From assembly GCA_903872155.1 (NCBI GenBank), contig CAIQJP010000093.1:46007-110006 (forward strand): a stretch of 64,000 nucleotides of DNA. The letters are read 5' to 3'. This DNA is from an uncultured Actinomycetes bacterium. Its GTDB lineage: Bacteria > Actinomycetota > Acidimicrobiia > Acidimicrobiales > Ilumatobacteraceae. The position numbers and the translations under genes were made by a program. This document shows, in pieces, positions 41,849 to 53,189 of this stretch (its first letter is position 1; each line of letters begins with the position of its first letter). The notes beneath the pieces were generated by a model. That model ran no database searches and was not told the DNA's origin. It was given only the letters and a program-made list of their open reading frames with translations.

Positions 41849-43888
41849 ATGAGCGAGATAGCCACTATCCCTTTTCGAGTCGTCTCCGATTATTCACCGG
41901 CAGGAGACCAGCCCAAGGCGATAGCTGAATTGTCAGCAGGAATTGAATCGGGTCTGAGGTTCCAAACTCTGTTGGGTATTACTGGTTCGGGTAAAAGCGC
42001 GACGATTGCTTGGACAATCGAAAAAACTCAACGACCCACGTTGATTCTTGCGCCCAATAAGAGTCTCGCTGCTCAGTTGGCTCAAGAGATGATGGAGTTC
42101 TTTCCCGATAATCGAGTTGAGTACTTTGTCAGTTATTACGACTACTACCAACCAGAGGCTTACATTGCATCATCTGACACCTTTATTGAAAAGGATTCGT
42201 CAATCAATGATGACATCGATCGACTGCGACATTCAGCCACTGCAGCCTTGTTGACCCGACGTGACACGATTGTCGTTGCTTCGGTGTCGTGTATCTACGG
42301 AATGGGCGACCCCGATGAGTACCGCGGTCAACTCTTAGAACTTCATATCAACGTTGACTACGACATGCGAAGTATTTTGCGGCGTCTCGTTGATCTGCAA
42401 TACGACCGTAATGACATGAGTCTCGGTCGAGGTAAGTTTCGAGTACGCGGTGACACCATCGAGATCCATCCCGCTTATGAGGAGTCGGTTCTCCGAGTGG
42501 AGATGTTTGGTGACACTGTCGAAAGACTGACCATGATCGATCCTTTGACGGGCGAGACGCTTCGTGAATTGAATCAAACACTCGTTTTTCCAGCAACTCA
42601 CTATGTGGCTGGCGATGAACGGATGCGTCGTGCCGTGTTAGGTATCGAAAGTGAATTGCAGGAACGACTCGCTTTCTTTGAATCTGAAGGAAAGCTCCTC
42701 GAAGCCCAACGGTTACGCATGCGTACGCAATACGACCTTGAGATGATGCAAGAAGTTGGATACTGCAATGGAATTGAGAACTACTCAATGCACATTGACG
42801 GTCGTCAACCCGGCGAACCACCATTCACACTGCTTGACTACTTTCCCAAAGACTTCTTGTTGGTCGTCGACGAAAGCCACGTTGCGGTTCCGCAGTTACA
42901 TGGTCAGTTTGCGGGCGACCGTAGTCGAAAGAACATTTTGGTGGATCATGGATTTCGGTTGCCAAGTGCTCGTGACAATCGACCTTTACATTTCGAAGAG
43001 GTCGTAGAACGCGTGAATCAATGCGTTTTCTTGTCGGCTACGCCCAGTCCATATGAAATCGGTATTTCATCTCAAGTAGTCGAGCAAATCGTTCGGCCGA
43101 CCGGTCTCGTCGATCCGGAAGTAATTATCAAGCCAACCAAAGGTCAAATTGACGATCTGATGGACCAAGTGAACAACCGAGTCACGATGGGTGATCGAGT
43201 TTTGGTAACGACCCTCACCAAAAAGATGGCTGAAGACCTCACTGAGTACTTGCTTGAACAGGGAATGCGCGTCAGGTATCTGCACTCAAATATCGACACG
43301 ATTCAACGAATCGAAATTCTGCGGGCATTACGTCTCGGTGAATTCGATGTGTTGGTGGGTATCAATCTTTTGCGTGAAGGTTTGGACTTGCCAGAAGTCA
43401 GTTTGGTGGCAATTCTTGATGCCGATAAAGAGGGTTTCCTCCGCAGTGAAACTTCACTCATTCAAATGATCGGACGCGCCGCCCGAAATGTCGATGGGCA
43501 AGTTGTGATGTATGCAGATCGCGTGACACCGTCGATGGAAAAGGCAATATCTGAAACCAATCGACGTCGTAAGTTGCAGGTTGCCTACAACCTAGAGCAC
43601 GGAATTAATCCGCAAACCATCCGCAAAGCGGTGAGCGACATCTTGGCTCTTTTGCATATTGGTGGCGACGATTCGGCACCAGTGCCTGGCAAAGATCGAC
43701 GTCGTCAGAAAGAGCGCGACAAGGTGAAGAGTGAATTGCGAACGTTGCCTCAACAAGAGCTTTCGCGTCTAGTGATCACCCTCGAACAGGAAATGCACGA
43801 AGCCGCCGCTGACTTAAAGTTCGAGTATGCAGCGCGGTTGCGTGACGAAATCAACGAACTTCGACGTCAAATAAAAGATGCAGGTTAA
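41849..43888 (+). CDS. uvrB: Excinuclease ABC subunit B
   Basis: Damage-verification helicase of nucleotide excision repair, 679 residues. Motifs: Q/Walker [13 protein letters not shown], beta-hairpin [11 protein letters not shown], Walker [18 protein letters not shown], the motif V/VI region [24 protein letters not shown] and QMIGRAARN, and the C-terminal UVR domain [24 protein letters not shown] that binds UvrC. ATG at 41849, seven bases after coaE. The clustering of uvrB, uvrA and uvrC in one 7-kb block is typical of actinobacteria. Confidence 0.98.
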   Translation: MSEIATIPFRVVSDYSPAGDQPKAIAELSAGIESGLRFQTLLGITGSGKSATIAWTIEKTQRPTLILAPNKSLAAQLAQEMMEFFPDNRVEYFVSYYDYYQPEAYIASSDTFIEKDSSINDDIDRLRHSATAALLTRRDTIVVASVSCIYGMGDPDEYRGQLLELHINVDYDMRSILRRLVDLQYDRNDMSLGRGKFRVRGDTIEIHPAYEESVLRVEMFGDTVERLTMIDPLTGETLRELNQTLVFPATHYVAGDERMRRAVLGIESELQERLAFFESEGKLLEAQRLRMRTQYDLEMMQEVGYCNGIENYSMHIDGRQPGEPPFTLLDYFPKDFLLVVDESHVAVPQLHGQFAGDRSRKNILVDHGFRLPSARDNRPLHFEEVVERVNQCVFLSATPSPYEIGISSQVVEQIVRPTGLVDPEVIIKPTKGQIDDLMDQVNNRVTMGDRVLVTTLTKKMAEDLTEYLLEQGMRVRYLHSNIDTIQRIEILRALRLGEFDVLVGINLLREGLDLPEVSLVAILDADKEGFLRSETSLIQMIGRAARNVDGQVVMYADRVTPSMEKAISETNRRRKLQVAYNLEHGINPQTIRKAVSDILALLHIGGDDSAPVPGKDRRRQKERDKVKSELRTLPQQELSRLVITLEQEMHEAAADLKFEYAARLRDEINELRRQIKDAG

Positions 43889-43910
43889 GCCGTGACCTCC
43901 TCTGATTCAC

Positions 43911-43916
43911 TAGCCT
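43911..43916 (+). promoter_or_regulatory. Leaderless-type -10 element for uvrA (TAGCCT)
   Basis: TAGCCT ends six bases before the uvrA ATG in the 34-base gap after uvrB. I see no LexA-type site here. Confidence 0.5.
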
Positions 43917-43922
43917 TCGTTC

Positions 43923-46754
43923 ATGTCTGATCGGCTCATCGTACGTGGCGCACGCCAACACAATCTGAAGAACATCAGTATTGATATTCCTCGTGACAAG
44001 ATGGTCGTTTTCACTGGTCTTTCAGGATCAGGTAAATCATCTTTGGCTTTTGACACCATTTACGCTGAGGGCCAACGCCGTTACGTCGAATCGTTGAGTG
44101 CGTATGCCCGTCAATTCTTGGGTCAAAAGGATCCGCCCGATGTTGACTTCATAGAGGGTTTGTCACCTGCTATCTCGATTGATCAGAAGTCCGCGAGCAG
44201 CAATCCAAGATCAACCGTTGGGACCATGACCGAGGTTTACGACTATCTGCGTTTGCTGTATGCGCGAATCGGAGTTCAACATTGCCCGAATGATGGAACA
44301 AAACTTGCTCTTCAGACTCCAGAGGAGATTGTTGATCGAGTATTGACCCTCGAAGAGGGAACACGTTTCATGGTCTTGGCACCGGTCGTCAAAGGCCGAA
44401 AAGGGGAGTACGAAGCGCTTCTCAATGATTTCGCGGGTCAAGGTTTCGTACGCGCTCGTATCGATGGCGAGATTGTTGACATTACGGAGTTCTTAAAAAC
44501 CGACCAAAAACTCGGTCGTTACGATCAACACACCATTGAAATTGTGATTGACCGTTTAGTTGCCAAGGGAGACAATCGCCGCCGACTCACCGACAGTATG
44601 GAAACTGCACTGAAGTTTGGCGAAGGAGTCGCCCAAATATTGGTGACCGAGTCAGATGACATTTTGACTTTTAGTCAGTTCTTAGCTTGTTCAAAATGCG
44701 GTGAGTCTTTTGAAAAACCTGAACCGAAGAACTTTTCATTCAACTCGCCATATGGTGCGTGCGTTACGTGTGATGGCTTAGGCACAACCTTTGAAGTTGA
44801 CCCTGAACTCGTGATTCCCGATGGAGACCTCGCCCTCAGTGCGGGTGCGATTGCTCCTTGGAAGAGCGCAACGACTGGTTTCTTCCTACGGATCCTCGAA
44901 TCGGTTGCTGAGGACCACAAAATTGATCTCAATAAGCCATGGGACAAACTTCCGGCTAAATCTCAAAAGATCGTTCTGAATGGTCTTCCGGGAAATATCG
45001 TCGTCAAATTCAAGAATCGATACGGCAAGGCCCGTCAGTTCAATACAACTTTTGAAGGCGTTATTCCGTGGATTAAGCGCCGTCACGAGCAGGCCGAAAG
45101 TGACTGGAGTCGCGAACAGTACGAGGGCTATATGCGACTCGTTCCTTGTTTGGCCTGTGAAGGTGCTCGACTAAAGCCCTCAACATTGGCGATCACAATC
45201 AACGGCAAACACATTTCTGAAGTGTGTGAAATGTCCATTGGCGATTCAGCGAAGTTCTTAGGTGAATTGACGTTGTCCGATCGAGATCGAACGATTGCCG
45301 AAAGAGTCGTGAAAGAAATCAACGCCCGACTGGGTTTCCTCCTTGATGTGGGTCTTGATTATCTCAGTCTTTCCCGCACTGCAGGAACGCTTGCCGGTGG
45401 AGAGGCACAACGAATTCGACTTGCCAGCCAGATTGGTTCTGGTTTGGTGGGAACGCTTTACGTGCTCGACGAGCCTTCAATCGGTCTTCATCAGCGCGAT
45501 AATCGACGACTGATTGAAACTTTGTTGCGTTTGCGCGATCTGGGTAACTCGGTCCTGGTGGTTGAACACGATGAAGAAACGATCCGTGAAAGTGACTGGA
45601 TTGTCGACATTGGTCCGGGTGCTGGTGAACACGGCGGAGAAGTCGTGTATAGCGGACCGGTCAAAGGAATTCTTAAGGTAAAAGAATCCGTCACTGGTCA
45701 GTACTTGTCAGGGAAGCGTTCAATTCCGGTTCCCGAAACTCGCCGCAAACCCAAAGCGCATTGGCTTGAGGTAGTGGGAGCCAAAGAACACAATTTGCAA
45801 GACGTCACGGTGAAGATTCCCTTAGGTTGCTTTGTTGCAGTAACTGGCGTTTCGGGGAGCGGTAAGAGCACGTTGATTCGCGACATCCTGTTGCCAGTTT
45901 TGATGCAGAAAATTTACAAATCGAAAGATGCTCCCGGAAAACACAAAAGAATTAGCGGAATTGAACACCTGGACAAAGTGATTGATATGGATCAATCACC
46001 CATTGGCCGCACACCGCGTTCCAACCCGGCCACGTACACCGGAGTTTTCGACAACATCCGAAAACTTTTCGCAACGACTGCAGAGGCAAAGGTTCGTGGA
46101 TACATGCCTGGACGTTTCTCATTCAATGTGCAAGGCGGGCGCTGTGAAGCTTGTTCAGGTGATGGAACAATCAAAATTGAAATGCATTTCTTGCCAGACG
46201 TTTATGTTCCGTGTGAAGTGTGTAAGGGCGCTCGTTATAACCGAGACACACTCGACATCACGTTTAAAGGCAAAACGATTGCGGATGTTCTGAATATGCC
46301 AGTCGCTGAAGCAGTTGATTTCTTCTCCAATCAGCCAGTCATCGCGCGACATATGCAAACTTTGGTTGACGTTGGGTTGGGTTACGTGAGGCTTGGACAG
46401 TCTGCACCAACGCTGTCAGGTGGAGAGGCCCAACGTGTCAAACTTGCTTCTGAACTCGCAAAGCGCAGCACTGGACACACGATTTATCTTTTAGATGAAC
46501 CAACAACCGGTTTGCATTTCGAAGACGTGCGCCGCCTGTTGACAGTTCTCTCGCGTCTCGTCGATCAGGGCAATACGGTTTTGGTGATTGAGCACAGCCT
46601 GGATGTCATTAAAACCGCGGATTGGCTGATTGATCTCGGACCTGAGGGAGGCAGCGGTGGAGGACTCATCGTGGCTGAAGGTCCGCCTGAGGTAGTTGCG
46701 AAGACAAAGGGCAGTTACACCGGTCATTACCTCAAACCAATGTTGGGTCTCTGA
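43923..46754 (+). CDS. uvrA: Excinuclease ABC subunit A
   Basis: DNA-damage sensor ATPase with two ABC modules in 943 residues. Walker A sites [14 protein letters not shown] and [15 protein letters not shown]; signature [12 protein letters not shown] and [12 protein letters not shown]; Walker [11 protein letters not shown] and [10 protein letters not shown]. Zinc modules: CSKCGESF with CVTCDGLG, and CEACSGDG with CEVCKGARY. Full-length with no interruption. uvrC follows 24 bases downstream. Confidence 0.98.
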   Translation: MSDRLIVRGARQHNLKNISIDIPRDKMVVFTGLSGSGKSSLAFDTIYAEGQRRYVESLSAYARQFLGQKDPPDVDFIEGLSPAISIDQKSASSNPRSTVGTMTEVYDYLRLLYARIGVQHCPNDGTKLALQTPEEIVDRVLTLEEGTRFMVLAPVVKGRKGEYEALLNDFAGQGFVRARIDGEIVDITEFLKTDQKLGRYDQHTIEIVIDRLVAKGDNRRRLTDSMETALKFGEGVAQILVTESDDILTFSQFLACSKCGESFEKPEPKNFSFNSPYGACVTCDGLGTTFEVDPELVIPDGDLALSAGAIAPWKSATTGFFLRILESVAEDHKIDLNKPWDKLPAKSQKIVLNGLPGNIVVKFKNRYGKARQFNTTFEGVIPWIKRRHEQAESDWSREQYEGYMRLVPCLACEGARLKPSTLAITINGKHISEVCEMSIGDSAKFLGELTLSDRDRTIAERVVKEINARLGFLLDVGLDYLSLSRTAGTLAGGEAQRIRLASQIGSGLVGTLYVLDEPSIGLHQRDNRRLIETLLRLRDLGNSVLVVEHDEETIRESDWIVDIGPGAGEHGGEVVYSGPVKGILKVKESVTGQYLSGKRSIPVPETRRKPKAHWLEVVGAKEHNLQDVTVKIPLGCFVAVTGVSGSGKSTLIRDILLPVLMQKIYKSKDAPGKHKRISGIEHLDKVIDMDQSPIGRTPRSNPATYTGVFDNIRKLFATTAEAKVRGYMPGRFSFNVQGGRCEACSGDGTIKIEMHFLPDVYVPCEVCKGARYNRDTLDITFKGKTIADVLNMPVAEAVDFFSNQPVIARHMQTLVDVGLGYVRLGQSAPTLSGGEAQRVKLASELAKRSTGHTIYLLDEPTTGLHFEDVRRLLTVLSRLVDQGNTVLVIEHSLDVIKTADWLIDLGPEGGSGGGLIVAEGPPEVVAKTKGSYTGHYLKPMLGL

Positions 46755-46778
46755 ACGAGTTTCGCAACTCAGCCGATC

Positions 46779-48665
46779 ATGGTTACTCGCCCGCCTACCG
46801 GAACCATCCCCGAGCTTCCAGGTTCCTACCAGTTCAAAGATATTCACGGCCGTGTGATCTATGTCGGAAAAGCGTCAAACCTTCGCCAACGTTTATCTAA
46901 CTATTTTCAAGACCCTGCACAACTACATCCCCGCACTGCACAGATGGTGGCAACTGCTGAATCCGTTGAATGGGTGACTGTTCGCAACGAAGTTGAAGCA
47001 CTCATCCTTGAATTCAGTTTGATCAAGCAGCATCATCCACGGTTCAATGTTCGGTTGCGTGACGATAAGAGTTATCCATTCTTGGCGGTAACGACAGATG
47101 AAGAATGGCCTCGTGCTGTCGTTATGAGAGGTCGCACTCGAAAAGGCACTCGATATTTTGGACCGTATCCACATGCATATGCGATTCGCGACACGCTCGA
47201 CCTTTTACTTCGAACCTTCCCGCTCAGAACCTGTAGTCCAGGAAAGTTCAATCAACACAATAAGTTGGGGCGCCCGTGTTTGTTGTTCCATATTGAAAAA
47301 TGTAGTGGTCCGTGTGTCGGCGAAGTTTCAGCTGAGGCTTACGCAGAGTTGGTCAAGGAATTTTGCGATTTTCTCGACGGCGACACCGATGAGATAGTTG
47401 CAAAACTTCAACAGGACATGTCTCAAGCCGCTCAGGCGCTTGAATACGAAAAGGCAGCTCGTCTTCGTGATCGCTTGCAATCGGTCGCCAAGGCGATTGA
47501 AAAGCAGCAGATCGTCGGCGAAAAGAGTGAAGACATTGATTTGATAGGCATTGCTCAAGACGAACTTGAAGCTGCAATTCAAATCTTCTATGTGCGCAAG
47601 GGTCGCGTCGTGGGTCGCAAAGGATTCATCCTGGACAAGGTTGAAGACTTAACTCACTCGGGTCTGATCGATCGCATCATTGAAGCCCTCTACGGTGATG
47701 AACCTGTTCTTGGTGTACCGAAAATGGTGCTTGTTCCAGACTTGCCTTTGGCAATGGCAACCTACGAGGAATGGCTGAGTTTTCAGCGTGGCTCCAAAGT
47801 TGAAATTCGAATTCCCCAACGTGGAGATAAACGCGAGCTTCATGAATTAGTGACGCGAAACGCAACTGAAGAATTTGTGCGGCACCGCATGAAGAGGTCC
47901 GCCGATCACAATGCTCGAAGCCGAGCGCTGACAGAACTTCAAGACTTATTGGGTCTACCAGAAGCACCCTTGCGTATTGAGTGTTACGACATGGCGCATT
48001 TGCAGGGCACCGATTATGTCGGTTCAATGGTCGTCCTCGAAGATGGGTTGCCGGCTAAGCGAGAATACCGTCGCTTTAAAGTGAAGGAAGTTCCAGGCAA
48101 TGATGATTATGCGGCCATGGAGGAAGTTTTAACCAGGCGTTTTTCTGCTTATATCGACGAGCGCGAGCAGCCGATCGAGACCGACGAGTTGTCTGGGCAA
48201 CATAAGCCTCGGTCAAAAAAGTTTGTCTATCCACCTCAACTACTTTTGGTTGATGGAGGTAAAGGCCAATTGGCTGTTGCTGAACGGGTTCTAAAAAAAT
48301 TAGGACTTGAGCACGAAATCCCTGTCGCTTCATTAGCCAAACGATTTGAAGAAGTCTTCATACCTGGTCGCTCTGAGCCTGTTGAAGTGCCTCGAGGGAG
48401 CGACGCCCTATTTATGCTTCAACGCATTCGTGACGAAGCTCACCGTTTTGCAAACTCTTTCCATCGAGAGCTGCGCGATAAACGTATGGTCTCGAGTGCC
48501 TTAGATGGGATACCAGGTTTAGGTGAGGCAAGAAAAAAGAAAGTTATTAAGTCTTTCGGGGGAGTTAACGCGGTCAAGAGGGCAACTCTTGAAGAACTGC
48601 AGGCTCAGTCGTGGCTGCCAGAAGAAGTTGCCCAAGCGATCTACAACAAATTTCATGGTTCTTGA
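46779..48665 (+). CDS. uvrC: Excinuclease ABC subunit C
   Basis: Dual-incision nuclease of nucleotide excision repair, 628 residues. N-terminal GIY-YIG domain (ELPGSYQFKDIHGRVIYVGKASNLRQRL), a Cys-rich CLLFHIEKCSGPCVG region, the UVR domain (ALEYEKAARLRDRLQSV), an RNase H-like C-terminal nuclease (ECYDMAHLQGTDYVGSMVVLEDG, LLLVDGGKGQLAVA) and helix-hairpin-helix IPGLGEARKKKVIKSFGGVNAV. It converges with a luciferase-like gene two bases after its stop. rapZ, often the next gene, is displaced 2.5 kb downstream. Confidence 0.97.
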   Translation: MVTRPPTGTIPELPGSYQFKDIHGRVIYVGKASNLRQRLSNYFQDPAQLHPRTAQMVATAESVEWVTVRNEVEALILEFSLIKQHHPRFNVRLRDDKSYPFLAVTTDEEWPRAVVMRGRTRKGTRYFGPYPHAYAIRDTLDLLLRTFPLRTCSPGKFNQHNKLGRPCLLFHIEKCSGPCVGEVSAEAYAELVKEFCDFLDGDTDEIVAKLQQDMSQAAQALEYEKAARLRDRLQSVAKAIEKQQIVGEKSEDIDLIGIAQDELEAAIQIFYVRKGRVVGRKGFILDKVEDLTHSGLIDRIIEALYGDEPVLGVPKMVLVPDLPLAMATYEEWLSFQRGSKVEIRIPQRGDKRELHELVTRNATEEFVRHRMKRSADHNARSRALTELQDLLGLPEAPLRIECYDMAHLQGTDYVGSMVVLEDGLPAKREYRRFKVKEVPGNDDYAAMEEVLTRRFSAYIDEREQPIETDELSGQHKPRSKKFVYPPQLLLVDGGKGQLAVAERVLKKLGLEHEIPVASLAKRFEEVFIPGRSEPVEVPRGSDALFMLQRIRDEAHRFANSFHRELRDKRMVSSALDGIPGLGEARKKKVIKSFGGVNAVKRATLEELQAQSWLPEEVAQAIYNKFHGS

Positions 48666-48666
48666 A

Positions 48667-49599
48667 TTAGAAGCGCACCAATATTTCAGTTCGTACTTTT
48701 TCATATGCGTCGATTCGAGATCGCGAGTCTTTGCCTAAGGTGAAGTCGGGGACGATGATCTCATGAAAACCGAGCGCTATGAGCTGACCAATCTGATCAA
48801 TGATGTATTCGTTTGATCCAATAATTGAGCGGTCGCTCGGGGCCACCTTGCGAATCTTTTCAATGGTCTCCTGATCATCGACCAAGAAAAACATCGCTTG
48901 AACGGATTTGTGAATATCGTTCCAGTCGCGATTTACTACCTCGCATGCTCGTGCGAAAGTTTCAACCCGTTCGGTCGCAGTCGGAACATTTCCCCAGGTG
49001 TTCCATTCGTTGGCATATTTGGCGGTAATTTTTGACATTCTTGGTCCACCTGTACCGACCATGAGTGGCAATGGACTTTGAATGGTTCTGGGCTGGCATG
49101 GTGCATCAGTAATTGAAAAGTGTTGACCCTCAAAGGTCGTTCGATCGTTGCGCAACATTGACGTGATGATTTGAATTGCTTCTTCAAAACGGTCAACACG
49201 GTCTTTTCCTTCAAGTAGATCGACTCCATATGCAAGATGTTCATTGACCTGCCAACCGGCACCGATACCGAGGGTGAGTCGACCATGTGAAATTTGGTCG
49301 ATGGTGGCAGCGATATTGGCAAGCACCGTCGGGTGACGAAAAGTGGTCGGGGACACTAGTGATCCAATACGGAGATCACTAGTGATTGCAGCGATTGCTG
49401 AGATCATGCTCCAGCATTCAAAGACGTCGCCATCTTTAGTAGTACTTCCTTCATCGTTGGGCATGAAATGGTCGGCGTACCACAACGAATACCAACCATG
49501 GATGTCGGCATATGTTGCAAGGTCGCGGACGTCGCTCCAAGACCGCTCAGGAGACGGCCATACCGAGAATTTGATTGATGTTTTTTGATTGGTGGTCAC
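48667..49599 (-). CDS. Luciferase-like (probably F420-dependent) oxidoreductase 2
   Basis: Luciferase-like TIM-barrel oxidoreductase of about 310 residues. Signs: WYSLWYADHFM, FECWSMISAIAAITSDLRIGSLVSPTTFRHPTVLANIAATIDQISHGRLTLGIGAGWQ, PLPLMVGTGGPRMSKITAKYANEWNTWG, and a C-terminal DQIGQLIALGFHEIIVPDF. Probably reduced-F420 dependent, substrate unknown. GTG 49599 is preferred because TACCCT ends six bases before it (GTG 49605 is the alternative). It diverges from a methyltransferase gene across a 33-base spacer and is convergent with uvrC. Confidence 0.88.
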   Translation of the reverse strand: MTTNQKTSIKFSVWPSPERSWSDVRDLATYADIHGWYSLWYADHFMPNDEGSTTKDGDVFECWSMISAIAAITSDLRIGSLVSPTTFRHPTVLANIAATIDQISHGRLTLGIGAGWQVNEHLAYGVDLLEGKDRVDRFEEAIQIITSMLRNDRTTFEGQHFSITDAPCQPRTIQSPLPLMVGTGGPRMSKITAKYANEWNTWGNVPTATERVETFARACEVVNRDWNDIHKSVQAMFFLVDDQETIEKIRKVAPSDRSIIGSNEYIIDQIGQLIALGFHEIIVPDFTLGKDSRSRIDAYEKVRTEILVRF

Positions 49600-49605
49600 A
49601 AGCAC

Positions 49606-49611
49606 AGGGTA
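49606..49611 (-). promoter_or_regulatory. Leaderless-type -10 element (TACCCT)
   Basis: Minus-strand TACCCT ends six bases before GTG 49599; it lies nine bases from the divergent plus-strand hexamer. Confidence 0.5.
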
Positions 49612-49620
49612 GTCGTGCCG

Positions 49621-49626
49621 TAACCT
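49621..49626 (+). promoter_or_regulatory. Leaderless-type -10 element (TAACCT)
   Basis: TAACCT ends six bases before GTG 49633 of the methyltransferase gene. Confidence 0.5.
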
Positions 49627-49632
49627 CGCAAT

Positions 49633-50391
49633 GTGAACAACGAATTGTCTTCAACTTCTAGTGAAAATACCTTGTGGGAAGACAACGCTCAGTGGTGGAT
49701 CGACGGTTTTACTGATGGCGCCGATGCTGAATACGAAGAGCAAATTCTTCCGTTAGCAGCCGAAGAACTTCAGGGTATGAATCAAGTCCTTGATGTTGGG
49801 TGTGGGGATGGACAAGTATCTCGGCTGGTCAAGAAACTTGGAGCCAGTTTTGTGGCTGGAATCGACCCGACTTGGAACCAAGTCACGGTTGCTGCTCAAC
49901 GAGGCGGAGGTCTCCATGTCAGCAAGGCCGGCGCAGACGGACTTCCATATTTTGACGAGACTTTTGATGCTGTCGTTGCGTGCTTGGTTTTTGAACATAT
50001 TCAAGATGTGGATACGGCTATTGCAGAGGTATCTCGAGTCTTGAAACCAGGTGGACGCTTCTGTTTCTTCTTGAATCACCCGCTTTTACAAACGCCAGGA
50101 AGCGGTTGGATCGACGATCAGATACTTGATCCTCCGGAGCAGTATTGGCGAATTGGGCCATACCTGATCGAGCAGGAATCAAATGAAGAAGTGGAGAAAG
50201 ACATTTTCATTCCCTTCATCCATCGACCATTGAGTAGGTACATCAATGCGCTGATCGCAAACGGTCTCTATGTTCAGCGCATGCTTGAACCTGCTCCACC
50301 GCCTGGATTTCTCGCCCGAGCAGCTGAATACGAAGATGCGTCCACGATTCCTCGTTTGCTGTACCTACGTGCAGTGAAATTAGATGTCTGA
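49633..50391 (+). CDS. Class I SAM-dependent methyltransferase
   Basis: A 252-residue methyltransferase. Motif I is VLDVGCGDGQVSRLVKKLG with VAGIDPTWNQV; then LPYFDETFDAVVACLVFEHIQDVDTAIAEVSRVLKPGGRFCFFLNHPLL, the UbiE/COQ5-like Methyltransf_11 pattern. Late part RYINALIANGLYVQRMLEPAPPPG is common in small-molecule methyltransferases. Substrate unknown. It overlaps the next luciferase-like gene by eight bases, so it forms an operon with it and possibly with rapZ. Confidence 0.88.
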   Translation: MNNELSSTSSENTLWEDNAQWWIDGFTDGADAEYEEQILPLAAEELQGMNQVLDVGCGDGQVSRLVKKLGASFVAGIDPTWNQVTVAAQRGGGLHVSKAGADGLPYFDETFDAVVACLVFEHIQDVDTAIAEVSRVLKPGGRFCFFLNHPLLQTPGSGWIDDQILDPPEQYWRIGPYLIEQESNEEVEKDIFIPFIHRPLSRYINALIANGLYVQRMLEPAPPPGFLARAAEYEDASTIPRLLYLRAVKLDV

Positions 50392-51160
50392 TTCACAATC
50401 ATTGAAAATCGGAGTTCAACTCCAGACCCATGTTGTTTCACCTTTGGCGTATCGAGGCGTTGTTGAAAGTGCGTTGCAACTTGGAGTCGATTCAGTTTTT
50501 CTGTGGGACCATCTTGTACCTTTCACCGGAGACCAAGGAGATGTAGCGTGGGACACCTGGACTCTGCTCGGTTCGTTAGCAGAATTGTTCGTCGCCCGCA
50601 ATCAGCAACTTGGCGTCTTGGTTTCGCCTTTATCAATTCGTGAACCAGCAGCGTTAGCGCGGTCGGCAGCAACGGTTGCTCAACTCGGAAACGGAACTTT
50701 TATTCTCGGTGTTGGTTCTGGCGGCTTTGTTCACGACGACAATCTGACCGACGCTCCACAAGATGTACAGACACGAATGATTTTGTTTGCTCGACGGCTG
50801 CGATTTCTTCGCGAAGAGGTATCAAGAATCAACGCCTCGTTAGGAACCAAAGTTTTGATTTGGGTCGGTGGGTCAGGAGAGAAGGTAACAATTCCTCTCG
50901 CGATCAAATATGCCGATGGTTGGAGTGGCTTTGGGCCACCTTCGGAATTCATCAATAAGGCAAGTCGCTTCTTAGGGACCGATCATGAGGTCAGCGTTCT
51001 CCTCACTTCGAAAGATCCGAACAATGATTTGCAGAACTATTCCGACGCAGGAGCCCATCACGTGATTCGAAGTCTTCGACCAAACCAGGATTTTTGTTTT
51101 GACCTGGAGCCAATATCGGGAATGCTCTCTGAGAGAGCACAGTTGATCGGTAGTTTGTAG
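50384..51160 (+). CDS. Short luciferase-like oxidoreductase 3
   Basis: Luciferase-like protein of 258 residues, shorter than the usual 300-350. Recognisable: LGVDSVFLWDHLVPF, DTWTLLGSLAELFVARNQQLGVLVSPLSIREPAALARSAATVAQLGNGTFILGVGSGG, VLIWVGGSGEKVTIPLAIKYADGWSGFG. The C-terminal part is reduced, so cofactor use is less certain. Its start overlaps the preceding methyltransferase gene by eight bases. Cotranscription suggests methyltransferase and oxidoreductase act on one pathway (inference). The promoter hexamer of rapZ begins within its last codons. Confidence 0.8.
   Translation: MSDSQSLKIGVQLQTHVVSPLAYRGVVESALQLGVDSVFLWDHLVPFTGDQGDVAWDTWTLLGSLAELFVARNQQLGVLVSPLSIREPAALARSAATVAQLGNGTFILGVGSGGFVHDDNLTDAPQDVQTRMILFARRLRFLREEVSRINASLGTKVLIWVGGSGEKVTIPLAIKYADGWSGFGPPSEFINKASRFLGTDHEVSVLLTSKDPNNDLQNYSDAGAHHVIRSLRPNQDFCFDLEPISGMLSERAQLIGSL
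51151..51156 (+). promoter_or_regulatory. Leaderless-type -10 element for rapZ (TAGTTT)
   Basis: TAGTTT ends six bases before GTG 51163 and overlaps the end of the preceding gene. Confidence 0.45.
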
Positions 51161-51162
51161 AC

Positions 51163-52008
51163 GTGGCCGACATCTTGGTGATCACTGGACTTTCTGGGGC
51201 GGGACGTTCTGCAACTGCAGCTGTCCTCGAAGACCTTGGGTGGTACGTTGTCGACAATTTGCCAACTTCGTTGGTTGACACCATCGTAGATTTGGCCAGT
51301 GTTCCTGGATCTGAGATCGATCGCTTAGCGCTCGTCGCTGGTCGTCAACACCTTGAACTGATGCCCAAAGTAGCGGCAATGCGCGCCAGTGGACACCAAG
51401 TACGCGTGGTCTACTTGGACGCGACAGATGCTGAACTGATCAAGCGATACGAGTCATCACGACGACGGCATCCACTTGACTCTGAAACCGATGGTTTACT
51501 GGAAGCAATTCGATTAGAACGTCACTTACTTGAACCTATGAAGGGTGACTGTGATCTAGTGATCGATACGACTGACCTCAATGTTCACCAATTGAAAACG
51601 AAGTTGGTTGGCGCTTTTGAGGTGTCAGCTCTAGAACGGTTGCAGGTGTCGGTGGAGTCGTTTGGTTTCAAACATGGTTTGCCACTCGATGCCGACATTG
51701 TGATGGATGTGCGTTTTCTACCTAATCCCCATTGGGAAGAGGGTTTGCGATCCTTGACTGGTCTTGATGTTGCGGTGAGGGATTTCGTCTTAGATCGTGT
51801 CGAATGCTCCGACTTTATTCAGGGTCTCGTCGGTCTGCTGGAGACGGTGTTGCCTCACTACGCCGCTGAGGGCAAGAGTTACCTGACGATCGCCATTGGG
51901 TGCACCGGCGGCCACCATCGTTCGGTCGCCGTGGCCGAAGAAATTGGGCGACGCCTACGTTCGGCCGGCCAACCAGTCCGGATATCTCATCGAGACATTG
52001 CCCGCTAA
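51163..52008 (+). CDS. rapZ: RapZ/YvcJ-family nucleotide-binding protein
   Basis: P-loop protein of 281 residues related to the E. coli RNase adaptor RapZ and B. subtilis YvcJ. N-terminal Walker A is ITGLSGAGRSATA (Arg replaces the usual Lys, as in other actinobacterial homologues), followed by DLGWYVVDNLP. The C-terminal domain has FGFKHGLPLDADIVMDVRFLPNPHW and the conserved IAIGCTGGHHRSVAVAEEI. In related actinobacteria it is followed by yvcK and whiA before the glycolytic operon; here gap follows directly. The 52009-52151 gap has a GCGGG-TAG-CCCGC repeat and the promoter region of gap. Confidence 0.94.
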   Translation: MADILVITGLSGAGRSATAAVLEDLGWYVVDNLPTSLVDTIVDLASVPGSEIDRLALVAGRQHLELMPKVAAMRASGHQVRVVYLDATDAELIKRYESSRRRHPLDSETDGLLEAIRLERHLLEPMKGDCDLVIDTTDLNVHQLKTKLVGAFEVSALERLQVSVESFGFKHGLPLDADIVMDVRFLPNPHWEEGLRSLTGLDVAVRDFVLDRVECSDFIQGLVGLLETVLPHYAAEGKSYLTIAIGCTGGHHRSVAVAEEIGRRLRSAGQPVRISHRDIAR

Positions 52009-52067
52009 TACATGACCGAGCTTGGGGTCTTTTGTCATGTCTCGTGCCCTGAAATGGCGAGAAATCC

Positions 52068-52095
52068 TTTGCGCGGGTAGCCCGCAGACTAGGTT
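52068..52095 (+). promoter_or_regulatory. Possible gap-pgk-tpi promoter with embedded palindrome
   Basis: TTTGCG (52068-52073) and TAGGTT (52090-52095) are 16 bases apart, and GCGGG-TAG-CCCGC (52073-52085) sits between them. The palindrome could be an operator for a sugar regulator or a weak rapZ terminator. A second TATATC lies closer to the gene. Confidence 0.25.
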
Positions 52096-52124
52096 TTAGA
52101 CGTCTCGTAGACATTTGCAAGTAA

Positions 52125-53177
<1,053 letters not shown>

Positions 53178-53189
53178 TCAGCGTTAACA

